DNA from: Botryococcus braunii
Lineage: Eukaryota > Chlorophyta > Trebouxiophyceae
Direction of reading: 5' to 3'
NCBI GenBank assembly: GCA_002005505.1
Contig: MVGU01001203.1
Span: 114,274-178,273, forward strand
Length of the DNA: 64,000 nt
This document shows, piece after piece, positions 1 through 9,581 of the stretch; the stretch's first letter is position 1; every line of letters starts with the position of its first letter. Under the pieces are notes generated by a model. The model searched no databases. It was not told where the DNA came from and saw only the letters and a list, made by a program, of their open reading frames with translations. Both the position numbers and the translations under genes were made by a program.

Positions 1-846
1 CACTATCGGTGCAGCTGCCATCATCCCAAATTCATGACTGTAGTAGGGGATTGTCCAGTCCTGTCCGACGCCAGCAACGTGCGGTGCTGGGCCAACGGTG
101 GCGGTTGCAATGCTTGAGTTAGGGCCCCCGGGGCCGGTTCTCAGTCTCTTTGCCTGTAAGGGCCCGCCCACCGCGGCATCGTACCGTGTGAGTAAACTTA
201 TCAAGGCATCAAAATCATCAAAACCTTTGCCTGTTGTAGGGTTAATTGCTGAATATTTCTTGAAATCCTCACGTAGGCCTTTACGAAACCTATGGATTTT
301 CTCCCCCATGGATAGGTCCCCACTGACTTCTACCTCTGCTAGCAAGGTTGTAAAGCGCTCAACATACTTCTCAACTGATTCGTTGCCCTGATATACGGAA
401 TCAAGTTTATCCCTTGCCTTTGCAACCTTATCAGTGTTATCATAGACAGAAGACAACAGATCCCCAAAGAGAGCTAAATCCACGACAGCACCTGGATTTT
501 GCCTCACGTAAGCTGCTTTTTTGGTTAACCACACCTTTTTCACGCTCTTTCCTAAGCAGCGCACTGCGTAGTCAACCCTGAGGTTCGCGGGCACACCGGT
601 GAGTTCAGAATATGACCTCACATCGTCTAGGAATTGTTCGAGATCGTCCCTGCGTCCCTCGAATTTTTCCGGTAAGTGGGTTCGAACGGTCGGGATTCTT
701 GCCTGTGGGTTCGCGGGGTTTTGAGCCGCAACTTCAGCGTTTTCTGCCTGTTGTCGTAACTCAGCCAGTTCGGCAGCCATTGCCGCTTCACGCCCCTCGG
801 CCTCTGCCAAAGCAGCCTGCAGCTCTTCGACTTGTCGTCTAGCCAT
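1..846 (-). CDS. gag: Gypsy-L Gag polyprotein, N-terminal 282 residues (partial)
   Basis: The frame opens with ATG at 846 on the minus strand and stays open to base 1. Residues 1-45 are rich in Glu, Ala, Gln and Leu and look like a coiled coil (starts MARRQVEELQAALAEAEGRE). The middle is a retrotransposon Gag domain: a PEKFEGRRDDLEQFL-type entry near residue 60, then ARDKLDSVYQGNESVEKYVE and a run ending in DDFDALISLLTRYDAA. The same pattern ([19 protein letters not shown]) occurs in the Gypsy-R Gag, so the two families are related. Gag would form the cytoplasmic particle that packages element RNA. The zinc knuckle, if any, is outside the window. The reading frame was assembled by eye from the reverse complement. 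Confidence 0.85.
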   Translation of the reverse strand, partial: MARRQVEELQAALAEAEGREAAMAAELAELRQQAENAEVAAQNPANPQARIPTVRTHLPEKFEGRRDDLEQFLDDVRSYSELTGVPANLRVDYAVRCLGKSVKKVWLTKKAAYVRQNPGAVVDLALFGDLLSSVYDNTDKVAKARDKLDSVYQGNESVEKYVERFTTLLAEVEVSGDLSMGEKIHRFRKGLREDFKKYSAINPTTGKGFDDFDALISLLTRYDAAVGGPLQAKRLRTGPGGPNSSIATATVGPAPHVAGVGQDWTIPYYSHEFGMMAAAPIV

Positions 847-1049
847 ATCTGAGCTGTCAGTGCTGGCGAGGCTCGGTGACACAGGAAATCGAGAAAGTCC
901 GGGTGGGGGCCCTAAACTCGGTGACCGGAGTCGTAGGCCCCTAAAAGCGCCACACACACCACAACTAACCCAATCCGAATCTATAGAATTCTCTGAAAAA
1001 CTTCATTGGGAAATTTTTTCAACGAGAGGAGCTCAAAATTTGGCCCCTC
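847..1049 (-). other. Gypsy-L 5' leader
   Basis: About 200 bp between the primer site and the gag start codon. No reading frame of note. It should be the untranslated leader that carries packaging signals in elements of this type; nothing specific can be recognised. Confidence 0.5.
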
Positions 1050-1061
1050 TCGCCGATACCA
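1050..1061 (-). other. Primer binding site of Gypsy-L
   Basis: Reads TGGTATCGGCGA on the minus strand, next to the LTR end. The same 12-mer lies next to the 5' LTR of Gypsy-C, Gypsy-A2 and Gypsy-R. It would pair with a tRNA 3' end UCGCCGAUACCA; the implied A1:U72 pair is typical of eukaryotic initiator tRNA-Met. Confidence 0.75.
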
Positions 1062-1062
1062 G

Positions 1063-1362
1063 TGATACAGTAGAAACGGCCAAAGGATGCGAAAACAATG
1101 GTTACAAGTTGTTTGGGCTCCACCTCAGTACCCGTCCAGTCCGGCCCGGTCCTTCCTCTGCCAAAACCTTGTTCTATCCTTTTTCTAAGTGTATCCCTGT
1201 CTCCATCGCCAATGCGCCTTGTCAAGTAAGGGGTCACTCCCTTGGCGCGTGAAGCAGCCACTTCTTGGCGTGGAGGACCATAACGCACGAAGGGACCCTT
1301 ATGGAGGTCCAAATCCTCGTCGTCCGGTCATTTTCCCATAACACGCGACTATTCCTGTTACA
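1063..1362 (-). repeat. 5' LTR of Gypsy-L
   Basis: About 300 bp, beginning TGTAACAGGAATAGTC at 1362 and ending at the primer site. No second copy is in the window; the boundaries rest on the primer site on one side and the break in Gypsy-A homology on the other. The inner boundary may be off by one or two bases. Confidence 0.7.
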
Positions 1363-2480
1363 GTAATCATGTTCAAGGCTCTATAGTCAATACACAAACG
1401 CCAACCACCATCCATCTTTGGGACAAAGAGGATAGGTGCACCGAAAGGGGAAGTCGATGGGCGGATGAAGCCCCTCTCAAGGAGCACCCCGAAGTCGATG
1501 AGATGGCTTTGAAAAAAAGATGGGATATGGCCATTGGTGCAAGAAGTTCTCAAAAAAATCGAAAGGAAACTGGATTTTTACGAGGAGGAATTAAGAAAAG
1601 ATTAATCAGTATTCATGAATCGAGTGAAAAAATTTCTAAAAATTTTCCACAAAGATTTGAAAAAAGGGGTTGCAACTGTGCACGAAGCTCAGCAAGCTGA
1701 GCTCCGGACAGTGGATAAATGCGGGAGGCTGGAGGAACTGCACCCGGCTCCAATCTAATATAGTGGTCTCCGGCACGAGAAGGAGGCAGGCCCTGAGGCA
1801 GTCCTGAAAGGACATCTTTAAATTCATGCAGAAGCTGCTCCAACTCTGGCACGTTATATGTATTTGTATTTAAGGAGGGTTCGGTCACTGCATTAAGCTG
1901 AATCAGATCGATTGGATCACCCAACTGGACCAACTCTTCCACTTCTATGGAGGAGATCATATACTCAGGTACACCTGACCTTTGGCAGCCCACAAGTACA
2001 TGTGTCCTATCAGAATGAATCAATGAAACTGCATTTAGCTTCCAATTTACAACCGGATTAAATACAGTCAACCAAGGTTTCCCTAAAAATAAGTCATAGT
2101 ATGCCAACTCTGTGGGGAGACAGGTGACTCCAAAATCCAGAGACCCCACAGTCAGGTCAATTGCCACACTACTCTCTACTATAGAGGTCCTACCATCAGC
2201 AACACGAATAGCAACATGTGAACTTAAAGAAGCAGTGGGAAGGGCGAGCTCCTGCACAAGTTTATTATCAATAAAGTTTGCAGAGGCCCCACTGTCTAAC
2301 AAAATCCTGACAGGTCTACCAGCAAGAATTCCCTCAATTTCAATGCACGTAGAGGAAAGATCAGGACCATTCACAGTCTGGCTAGTGTTTAACTGCACAA
2401 AAGAGTCAAAGGAAGTTTCTGCTTCACACTCAAACAACCAGTCTGCACAAAGCAACGAAACAAGGGCAAGCCTGATGAGT
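1363..2480 (-). pseudogene. pol: Gypsy-A1 pol, protease to start of reverse transcriptase (distal part of split element)
   Basis: Matches bases about 32976-33905 of Gypsy-A2 on the opposite strand. Retropepsin shows LLDSGASANFID, then a linker and the reverse transcriptase entry (PEYMISSIEVEE ... FKDVLSGLPQGLPPSRAGD). The fingers motif [18 protein letters not shown] is present near 1375-1430, where Gypsy-A2 has lost 4 bases. Two interruptions: an AT-rich insert at about 1492-1672 that breaks the frame after ELRAQLQ, and Gypsy-L at 1362. Upstream the frame is cut by Gypsy-M at 2480; it continues at 17529. The rest of pol is not in the window. Confidence 0.85.
1492..1672. other. AT-rich 180 bp insert in Gypsy-A1 pol
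   Basis: Gypsy-A2 runs directly from CGTGCACAGTTGCA into GGAGCTCCTAGAGAGG. Here about 180 bp of A-rich sequence lie between the matching points. It has no LTR, no clear target duplication and no match elsewhere in the window. On the plus strand one frame reads a short lysine- and glutamate-rich stretch (about 30 codons) before a stop; I do not recognise it. Confidence 0.6.
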
Positions 2481-3989
2481 TGTGACGATATAGCAGGTGC
2501 CTGTTATACTAAGTAGCCATTATGGATTTCGAACAGAATATGTCCTGTCCGGGTGCCCTGGAGACCGGGAAGACTGCGCCCTCGAGTCGGGACTTGCGCG
2601 ATTCGAGAGGATTGTGTACTGCTTAATAAAACCCTCAATCTTGTGCCCTTTCAAGTCCCAGCCCCGCACGTGTTGGGCTGGAGTGAGACTTAGAAGGAAA
2701 TCTGCTGTTTTACACGTTGTGGGCCCGCTTGAAGGCCAGTTTTAAGGTGCAGTTCATAAGCGGCTGCTAAACAGTTCCTTGATGTTTCAGGAATCAGCTC
2801 GTACTTTCTAAAAAAGTGGTGACGTGTAATGTTTAGCGTCTCTTCATTGTGAACTTCATGTTCAGAATCTGCTTGATTTAACCAGAACTACCTAGATTCT
2901 CTTTACGTGTCAAGTGATCCTGCTTTGTGGATTACGTGGCAGCTCAGAATCAGTTGTAACCTGGGCACCAGAGGGACCTGATCCCTCTGGACTCTTCGTT
3001 CCAGCGGGGTCCTGAAAGGTCGAGAATCCCCGCGTAAGTTCGGGGAATACTATTTAAGGGCGACCAGCCGTCCTCTAAACCACGCTGTGCTAGGAAGTTA
3101 GGTGAGGGAAACCTCTGTCGTGAGTCTTTGTAACCGCACAAGTTTGAATCCCAACATTCCTACTAGCCTCGTCCGTGACCACTGCGTTAATGTGCCTGAC
3201 CGTTTGTCCTTGAATGTCCTAGTCGTAACTTGATCTACCCCACTTGTCTGTCGTAACTCGTCGCAATTGTGAAGCAACACCTCTGAAACTCAGTGCCAGT
3301 ATTGATTTGGATATCTTCTATCAAATCTTAATAGTATCAGTGAGCATTCCACCCTTTTAGCAAGAACCGAAGATCAACACCAAGATCTAGCCGTCCCACC
3401 TTCGTGCAGTAACAATCAATTTACCTGTTCCAGTACCTATAGTAATTCATAGTTTATCATATAGTCGTTCATAAATTTCATTTAACAAGCGCCGCAAGTA
3501 ATTTGGTACGAAGCCGCCACACCTAAGTCGTAACATCACGCACAGTAGTACCAACCCGGATCCTGAAAAGGAGCATCAAACCCTAACAGTAGGATTAGAA
3601 TAAAGAAGATTAACACCTTTGAAAGTGAAATATCTGATTTATAACTCCAGTGAAGTTCATACTCCAGCCGTCAACCCCCAAAGTCCGATAGCCCGGCCTG
3701 CGATAGGCCGTAAGCCGGTGACCCCGACTACAAATCCCCGACTAAAACATCCGAGACTTGAACCGCAGCAGTCTCCGATTGTAACCTCCAGCCTTCGCAT
3801 CGCACAATCGTAAGTACCAGTAATCCAGTAATCCGGTAATCCAGGTCTCAAGGCCGAATCCTTGAGTGGCGATCCGCATAATTTACCTTGATACAGAAGC
3901 CGCAGCCCAGCTATTACTAACCGTAGTTGCATAATCTCTAATTTCAATCAGAAAAAAATTTGTCTACCTTGGGTAACGGGTACCCTATA
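2481..3989 (+). repeat. 5' LTR of Gypsy-M
   Basis: 1509 bp, starts TGTGACGATATAGCAGG and ends ...GGGTACCCTATA. It matches 16007-17515 over its full length with scattered substitutions and no net length change. It does not end in the usual CA. A short tandem run of CAGTAATCC-type units lies near 3820-3842. No long reading frame looks genuine. Confidence 0.9.
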
Positions 3990-4002
3990 TGGCGATCCGT
4001 CC
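3990..4002 (+). other. Candidate primer binding site of Gypsy-M
   Basis: TGGCGATCCGTCC follows the point where the two LTRs stop matching, as expected for a site complementary to a tRNA ending in CCA. It differs from the TGGTATCGGCGA site of the other gypsy families here, so a different tRNA would be used. The tRNA was not identified. Confidence 0.5.
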
Positions 4003-4908
4003 AGGGAGTTTTAGCGCGTTGAACTAGTCAGCGCCTGAGCTCTCCGAATCTGGCCTTCTGCGCAGATTTGCCGTGTTTATAACACCACGTGAGTACCTTA
4101 TTTGCAATCAGTTGAGCTTTGTCCGCTTATAGAACTGGGTATGCCCCTTTAGGAGGGGCTTGATTACATTCCGTGTGTCGCAGGAACGACAGCAAAGACA
4201 TCAGCAACGACCGTTTGCAGCGAAACCATATATTAGGAAAGTTCAGTTTGAAGCACCCCATCATTGTACTGCAGAAGTTAGTTGAGACAATCTGATAGCT
4301 TTCAGTACTTGTTTTCTGTTTGAATATAATTGAGAAATAGTAAATACTATACCTTTGGAATCGCGTTTGCATATCTGTTTCTTTTTCGAAATCTTAGCAA
4401 CATCAAAGATCGCGGTTTCGTGATACACATCTGTGGAAATACATAATATTTCGATCTCCTCTTTAAAAGGAAGGTCTGATTTCACATTAACAGTAATTCC
4501 AGAGTTCATCTGCACTGTTTGCATTTATGAGTTGAAGGTCCGAGGTTGGCGTAACTAGCTGAATTGAGACTTGAGCTTCTGCAAATCCTGAAATACTTAT
4601 AGTTTGTTTTATCGTTTGTTGGAGAATGTAAATTATTATGAAGCTTCAGAGTACCCTGATTTGAAGGAAGACTTATCTGCAACTCCATTATCAGAGTTAG
4701 TGGGATGCCCCTTTAGGAGGGGTCTGATTACACTCCGTTTGTTGAACAGGCACCCCTACAGCCAGCTATAATAGCAGAATCCGCATTTAAGTATATATCA
4801 GTATCAACATTATCTGACATTAATTAGTATTGTTAACACTCGAGCATAACCTTTAATAGTGTGTTAGGCAATCTAGAGCACAAGACCTTGTTTGATTGAA
4901 CAATTATC
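4003..4908 (+). other. Gypsy-M 5' leader with a repeated hairpin motif
   Basis: About 900 bp with no convincing gene; the minus-strand frames here are short and unlike known proteins. Two near copies of one segment lie at 4141-4177 and 4705-4741. Each contains CCCCTTTAGGAGGGG, which can fold as a short hairpin, followed by TGATTACA.TCCG. They could be packaging or translation signals, or the edges of an older insertion. Confidence 0.5.
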
Positions 4909-5385
4909 ATGGCAGACGTGCAAGCGCCTGTACGTTTGGAATTTTTCTATGGGAAGCCTACAGAGGACCCTTTTCAGTGGTTAGAGTCTTTTGAACTTTT
5001 TATTGAGATCAACCAAGTAGTGGGTGATCGGGTTTTACGTTTTGTTAAGCATGCCATGCGCGAGGAGGCTTACACATGGTTCCGCGCAAATCAAGATGAT
5101 ATACATGACTGGGATGACTGTAAAGAGGCCTTCCTCGAACGATTTGGCCTTGATGAAGACACCCTTACGTTAAAGTTAGACACATGTGCACAACTGTCAA
5201 ATGAGACCGTTCGCAGCTACGCTGACCGATATAGGACATTAGTGGGTTACTTGCAGAACTCTCTGCCACCCAGGATGGTGACCCAGTTATTTGTGAAAGG
5301 CTTAGTGCCCCATCTTAGGGAGCGAGTACAGATGACCTACCCCGGCAATGGAGCGTTAGCCGACATAATACGTTTGGCTGCAAAC
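4909..5385 (+). CDS. gag: Gypsy-M Gag, N-terminal 159 codons (frame split by Copia-1)
   Basis: ATG at 4909 (MADVQAPVRLEFFYGKPTED) opens a Gag domain of the gypsy type: FQWLESFELFIEIN, a tryptophan-rich core (AYTWFRANQDDIHDWDDCKEAFLERFG) and VRSYADRYRTLVGYL. The frame ends only because Copia-1 enters at 5386, adding a stop a few bases later. Removing Copia-1 and one copy of its CAAAC target joins codon 159 (AAC) in frame to TAT at 12127, and the frame then runs to 15390. The protein would build the particle shell. No start further upstream is supported. Confidence 0.88.
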
Positions 5386-5755
5386 TGTTGAGTTGTGAAC
5401 ATACATTATAGAATGCCTTGTGCTTTAGGTGATCTTCAAATGTACATTATTAGGATACGGGTCCACTATCCACATGAGGTACCTCAAGACACGTTCGGAT
5501 GAGGTCTATTTCGAACATAAGGTACAATCTGATTTAGATTACGCGTTAGCGTGAAAGGACTATTAAAGCTGCGATCACCGCATAGTCGAGCAACTGGTTT
5601 GGAAAGATACTGGGCACATAAGGATGCCAGTCTTGTTCATGCAGTTGCATGTGTCTAAAAGAGCAGACAGTCGTCAAGGACTGTAGCTGGAGAGGCACGA
5701 ACTTACGACCTGTCTGCTTGCTTACAGGATACGCCACTGCCCATAACTTTTTACA
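5386..5755 (+). repeat. 5' LTR of Copia-1 (short form, 370 bp)
   Basis: Matches the 3' LTR almost exactly except that one 137 bp repeat unit plus a 196 bp spacer are missing (333 bp, the full length difference). This fits recombination between the two units seen in the long form. It contains ATAAGGTAC-like words (GAGGTACCTC near 5475, ATAAGGTAC near 5518). Confidence 0.93.
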
Positions 5756-5772
5756 GGTTATGGGCCCACGCC
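5756..5772 (+). other. Primer binding site of Copia-1, internal initiator tRNA-Met type
   Basis: GGTTATGGGCCCACGCC directly follows the LTR. Its complement contains TGGGCCCATAACC, the anticodon stem-loop (anticodon CAU) characteristic of eukaryotic initiator tRNA-Met. Use of a cleaved initiator tRNA whose 3' end lies in the anticodon arm is known for Drosophila copia, whose site has the same first 13 bases. Confidence 0.8.
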
Positions 5773-6168
5773 CTTCCAGCTGAGCCAAGGGCAGACAGGA
5801 GTGCATGGCATCATCGGATGCATCTGTACTGGGTTTTCCACGGACTCGCCTGACGGCAAGAAGAAGTAAAAAAGGAACAACTGGATATTCACTCAGAAGG
5901 CCTACGGACAGAGTCTTCAACATTTTGGGAATTTTTTTTTCCGTGAAGTGACCTGAGATTATCACCCGTCGTCGTTGTCGTGAGACCGTCAGTAGGTCCG
6001 GGTGGTCAAGCAATTGAATTGCTGAAGAATATTTTGCATATCTTGCATATTAAGGGTACATGCTAGACCTCGAAAGGGTGGAATACTTGAAAGTGCTGTG
6101 GTGCACGCCGGAAGGGTATACTTAAACCAGCTGTGTCGGGCTGAACGCTGTGAGAGCAAGTGAAGTGT
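5773..6168 (+). other. Copia-1 5' leader
   Basis: Nearly 400 bp between primer site and gag start, without a gene. The matching stretch in Copia-2 (37490-37785) is well conserved, as expected for a leader in a recently active family. Confidence 0.5.
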
Positions 6169-7959
6169 ATGACCAGACCTCAAACTCGTTCCCAAATCAA
6201 GGTTTCTGAAAGTAATCCCAGCAGTACAGAGACTATGGCAACACCAGCAGGAGGCAGCACGGCCTCCTCAGGAGCTGGACAGTCAGGACAGACCACTGGA
6301 GGCACTGCAGCCAGCTCGTATGCATACACGATGAACTCCTCCAATCCCAAGATGTCTACACAGCTGAAGGCTGATCGCACTAATTTCATTGCCTGGCGTG
6401 AAGAGCTGGAGTCTTGCGCAATGCAAAAAGGAGCAATGGGAGCGTTGGAGACAGCTATGCCTAAGACCGCAGAGAACGCAGCAGTAAAACATTTCATTTT
6501 GCAGTCTGTCCCGTCCATGTGGCACGACGAAGTCAAACAGCGGGGGAGCGCTTTTGACTTCATTCAGTGGATGGCAAACCGCTGCACTGGAGGGAAGGAC
6601 AGGGAAATCAACGAGAAGTGGATCAAGGGGCTCAAACAAGGCATGGTAAAGGGAGAGACAGTGCAAGAATGGTGCCACCGAGTCATCAGTATTGCCGCCT
6701 CCCTGGAGGCCAATAACCATCAGCTGAGCGACCGCCAGATCTGCAGGTATATGTATAAGGGACTACCTGCAGTCTTGCAGAACGACGCTTGGGCAATTAC
6801 CTCCGCCAAGTCAGACCCCTACAACATGCTCGAGACGATCCTCACTGCCATTGAGAACTTGGAGTACCAGGATATCCCGCTGGCAGAGTCAGTGCAAGTC
6901 ACAGCATCAGCTGCAGCAGTTATGGCAGCAGCAGCAGCAGCCGTGCCAGCTCAGGGTGGAATCCCTGGGCCTCCCCAAGGCGCTGGAGCTGCACCGGGCG
7001 CTGGAGCAGCACCAGGAGTGGGAGCTGGAGCACCTGCTGATGGTCAGGCCCACTATGGTCCTTCTGCTCACAACGCTGGAGGCGGGGGGCGAGGGTCTGG
7101 ACGTGGCAGGAGGCCAAAGGAGGAACTGGCGTGTCGCTTCTGCAACGGGACGGGACATTTCTGGAGGGATTGCCTGGAACTGAAGAGGCTGCAAGCTCTA
7201 CGTGGCACAATGCAAGCTGCAAGTGCGGGCCCAGCTGCGTGGTGGGGCACTGGAGCTCCTCAGCAACAAGCCAGCTGGTGGGATGCTGGCCAGTCCAGAG
7301 GAGGCCCTCCCGTGTCAACCTCACATCCTCCTGGATCTGTGTCCACTATCTTCCCCTTCTTCCCAGGCTGGCATCTCCCACCACCACCTCCTCCAGGTGC
7401 TGGTGAGCCTATGTTCGTTTCGTTGAATGTGCTTACCCCTACATCTCATGGGGCTTGCAGTACCTCGTGGCTGATAGATAGTGGTGCATCGGTGCACCTT
7501 GTAAATGATCTGTCTTTACTACACAACCCAGTCATGCATGCTCAACCCCTCCCTCTTCATTTGGCCACTTCTGATGCCAAAGGAGGGATAGTTGCAACTG
7601 GGTCTGTGTGTCTGGTCAATGCCAGACAAGAGGTGTTTTGGCTGCATAATGTGCAGTGTGTGCCCATTGCACACACTAATCTGATTTCTGTCACAGGAGC
7701 CATTCAGGATGGAGCATCATTCCTCACTGACAGTGCAGGTGGGTACACGACCATGACAGGCCCAGCAGGCTGGTCTGGTAAGATAGCCAGAGAGCGAGGG
7801 CTGTTTTTTTTAGAATGGGTGTGTCCCGTCAAGAGCCAGCATGATGCGCAGCCACAGTCCAGTCCTCATGTGGCCTCGTATCATGCCAGGAAAGGGCACG
7901 TGTGTACAGATCGACTACTGTGGCATGCAAGGTTGGGGCATCCGGGGTTAAGAGTATGA
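6169..7959 (+). CDS. gag: Copia-1 Gag-protease (ends at a frameshift before integrase)
   Basis: I start at ATG 6169 (MTRPQTRSQIKVSESNP), also present in Copia-2. Residues about 40-240 are the copia Gag (UBN2-like) region. A Gly/Ala/Pro-rich linker follows, then a CCHC zinc knuckle C-RF-C-NGTG-H-FWRD-C from residue 322 that would bind element RNA. The aspartic protease begins at LIDSGASVHLV (Asp near residue 437). The GAG-pre-integrase motif LLWHARLGHPG lies at the end. Copia-2 reads CCTGGGG where this copy has CCGGGG, so one base is lost near 7943 and the frame ends at 7959. Without the loss it would continue into integrase. Confidence 0.9.
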   Translation: MTRPQTRSQIKVSESNPSSTETMATPAGGSTASSGAGQSGQTTGGTAASSYAYTMNSSNPKMSTQLKADRTNFIAWREELESCAMQKGAMGALETAMPKTAENAAVKHFILQSVPSMWHDEVKQRGSAFDFIQWMANRCTGGKDREINEKWIKGLKQGMVKGETVQEWCHRVISIAASLEANNHQLSDRQICRYMYKGLPAVLQNDAWAITSAKSDPYNMLETILTAIENLEYQDIPLAESVQVTASAAAVMAAAAAAVPAQGGIPGPPQGAGAAPGAGAAPGVGAGAPADGQAHYGPSAHNAGGGGRGSGRGRRPKEELACRFCNGTGHFWRDCLELKRLQALRGTMQAASAGPAAWWGTGAPQQQASWWDAGQSRGGPPVSTSHPPGSVSTIFPFFPGWHLPPPPPPGAGEPMFVSLNVLTPTSHGACSTSWLIDSGASVHLVNDLSLLHNPVMHAQPLPLHLATSDAKGGIVATGSVCLVNARQEVFWLHNVQCVPIAHTNLISVTGAIQDGASFLTDSAGGYTTMTGPAGWSGKIARERGLFFLEWVCPVKSQHDAQPQSSPHVASYHARKGHVCTDRLLWHARLGHPGLRV

Positions 7960-9581
7960 CAAGGTTGGACAACGAAGACCTGGTCACTGGGATCAATGTG
8001 TCCCTTGCTCCATGCTCAGAGTGTTCTCCCCAGTGTGAGTCATGTATACAAGGGAAACATTCTCGCCCCCCCTTTCCAGCTTCCTCTAGGCCTGCAGAGA
8101 GTGTGTTAGATAGAGTGCATGTGGACACTGTGGGTCCCATTTCACCAGCTGCAATCACGGGAGAGCGTTTTTGGGTTACTGTTGTTGATGAAAAATCCCA
8201 TCTGATAGCCTCATTGGCAGTGAAGTCGAAAGAAGCCATTCCCAAGGCCCTCATTGAGCTCTTGAAGTACTGGCAGACATTTCATGAGAAAGTGGTGAAG
8301 TGTGTGAGATCTGATAGAGGGACAGAATTTCTGAATCAGCAGTTCAAAGAATTTTGTGCTCAGCAGGGCACTAAAATGGAGACCTCAGCTCCATCCACGC
8401 CTCAGCAAAATGGACTTGCTGAGCGCATGAATCGGACTCTGAAGGAGCGCACAAGGACCCTGTTGGTGCACGCTGCAGCAGACCCTTCCTTGTGGAAGGA
8501 GGCACTGGAGTCTGCCACCCTGCTGTACAACGTGGGCCCCACCACAGGCAGGCCTCTGACCCCTACTGAGATGTTCTATGGGGTAAAGCCTGATGTTGCT
8601 TCCTTGCGCACATGGGGCTGTGTGGCACATGTTCACATTCCCCCAGGTCAGCGGTCTGTATTTGGACCAAAGACCATTCCAGGCATGTTCACTGGGTATT
8701 GCCCACAGTCCAAGGCCTATAGAGTGTACGAAGGCAATGGTGTATGGAAAGAGAGCAGGGATGTTACATTCCTTGAGCATTTGAGAGGAGGGGAGAGAGT
8801 GGGTATGTCTAAGGTGCAACCTGGATCCTCTCAATGGCTCTCAGGAGCGTCCTTGCAGGGCAGGGGAGGCAATTCCAATGTCCCTAGCTCACCAACAGCC
8901 ATTCCCGTGAATTTTTGGGAAGCAGAGGATGACCCAGTGGTGGAGTGCAAGCCCACTGGATCTCCTGCTACCACTGCCAGCTCTCCAGAGGATCACAGCA
9001 GGCTGAGGAGCTCAGTCGGACCTGTGGCTGGAGCCCCCAGCAGCCAGGATGGTTCCCCTGCCACTTCAGAGACCTCACAGCAGTCATGGTCACTGCTGGG
9101 CCATCTTCAAAATTTAGCTCGGGGGGGTGCTGAAGCGCACTCGCAGCTGGACAAACTGCAGAAGATGCAGGATGGGGTCAGGTTCCAGGGGAAGTCTCAA
9201 CATAGACTTCCCCCAGGAACCACCCTCACAAGGGATCAGCGTTATGAACAGCGCCAGGCTAGGAGGGACTCAGTAGGGGTCCCCATGCATGACCCTGGCT
9301 CAGGCCAGGTACTTGTGAGTGAGCCACCCTCGGTAGGTCTCCCTGATTTGCAGAGGCAGGTTGAGACAGGGGAGGCTATGCTTGGAGAAGATGTTAGCGA
9401 GAAGAGTAGTGGGCTAGAAGTGCCAGCAGCAGGGGAAGCACGTAGCCAAGTTGAGCTGGGAACCAGTCATGCTTATGGGGTGCAGCCTGACACAGTAGGC
9501 GCAGCTCAGGAAAGTCAGAGTAGTGTACCTAGGTGTGAGTCCAGGAGAGAGAGAGAGAGCTGCTGCTTCCACCTGCATTGA
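7949..9581 (+). pseudogene. pol: Copia-1 integrase and linker
   Basis: Continues the polyprotein after the frameshift. The zinc-binding part shows C-SPQC-ESC ahead of GKHSRPPF. The catalytic triad is visible: Asp in VHVDTVGP (8124-8126), Asp in VRSDRGTEF (8312-8314) and Glu in NGLAERMNR (8421-8423). Integrase would insert the DNA copy into the genome. A long polar linker follows. The frame ends at 9581 because an AG dinucleotide run at 9546-9560 has one unit more than in Copia-2, a typical slippage change. Both lesions make this copy unable to produce a full polyprotein. Confidence 0.88.

Larger units (their letters stand above)
1..1362 (-). mobile_element. Gypsy-L: Ty3/gypsy LTR retrotransposon, 5' part, cut by window edge
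   Basis: On the minus strand the order is LTR (1063-1362), primer site (1050-1061), a 5' leader of about 200 bp and a gag frame open to the window edge. The LTR begins TGTAACAGG exactly where the Gypsy-A1 reverse transcriptase sequence stops (rc ...GAACATGATTAC), so this element inserted into Gypsy-A1. The rest, including pol, the 3' LTR and the second target duplication, lies left of the window. The visible gag has no stop, so this is one of the better preserved coding stretches here. Confidence 0.85.

Noticed and set aside
1048..1065. A tRNA gene at the TCGCCGATACCA word
   Set aside because: Only the 12-base primer site is present; no cloverleaf can be formed from the flanking sequence.
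2497..2745. An 82-codon frame found twice (also at 16023) as a gene
   Set aside because: It lies within the two Gypsy-M LTRs; duplication is due to the LTR and one substitution pattern shows no protein constraint.
6180..7324. Minus-strand frames of 95-145 codons over Copia-1 gag
   Set aside because: Antisense shadows of the GC-rich Gag linker; low-complexity translations.
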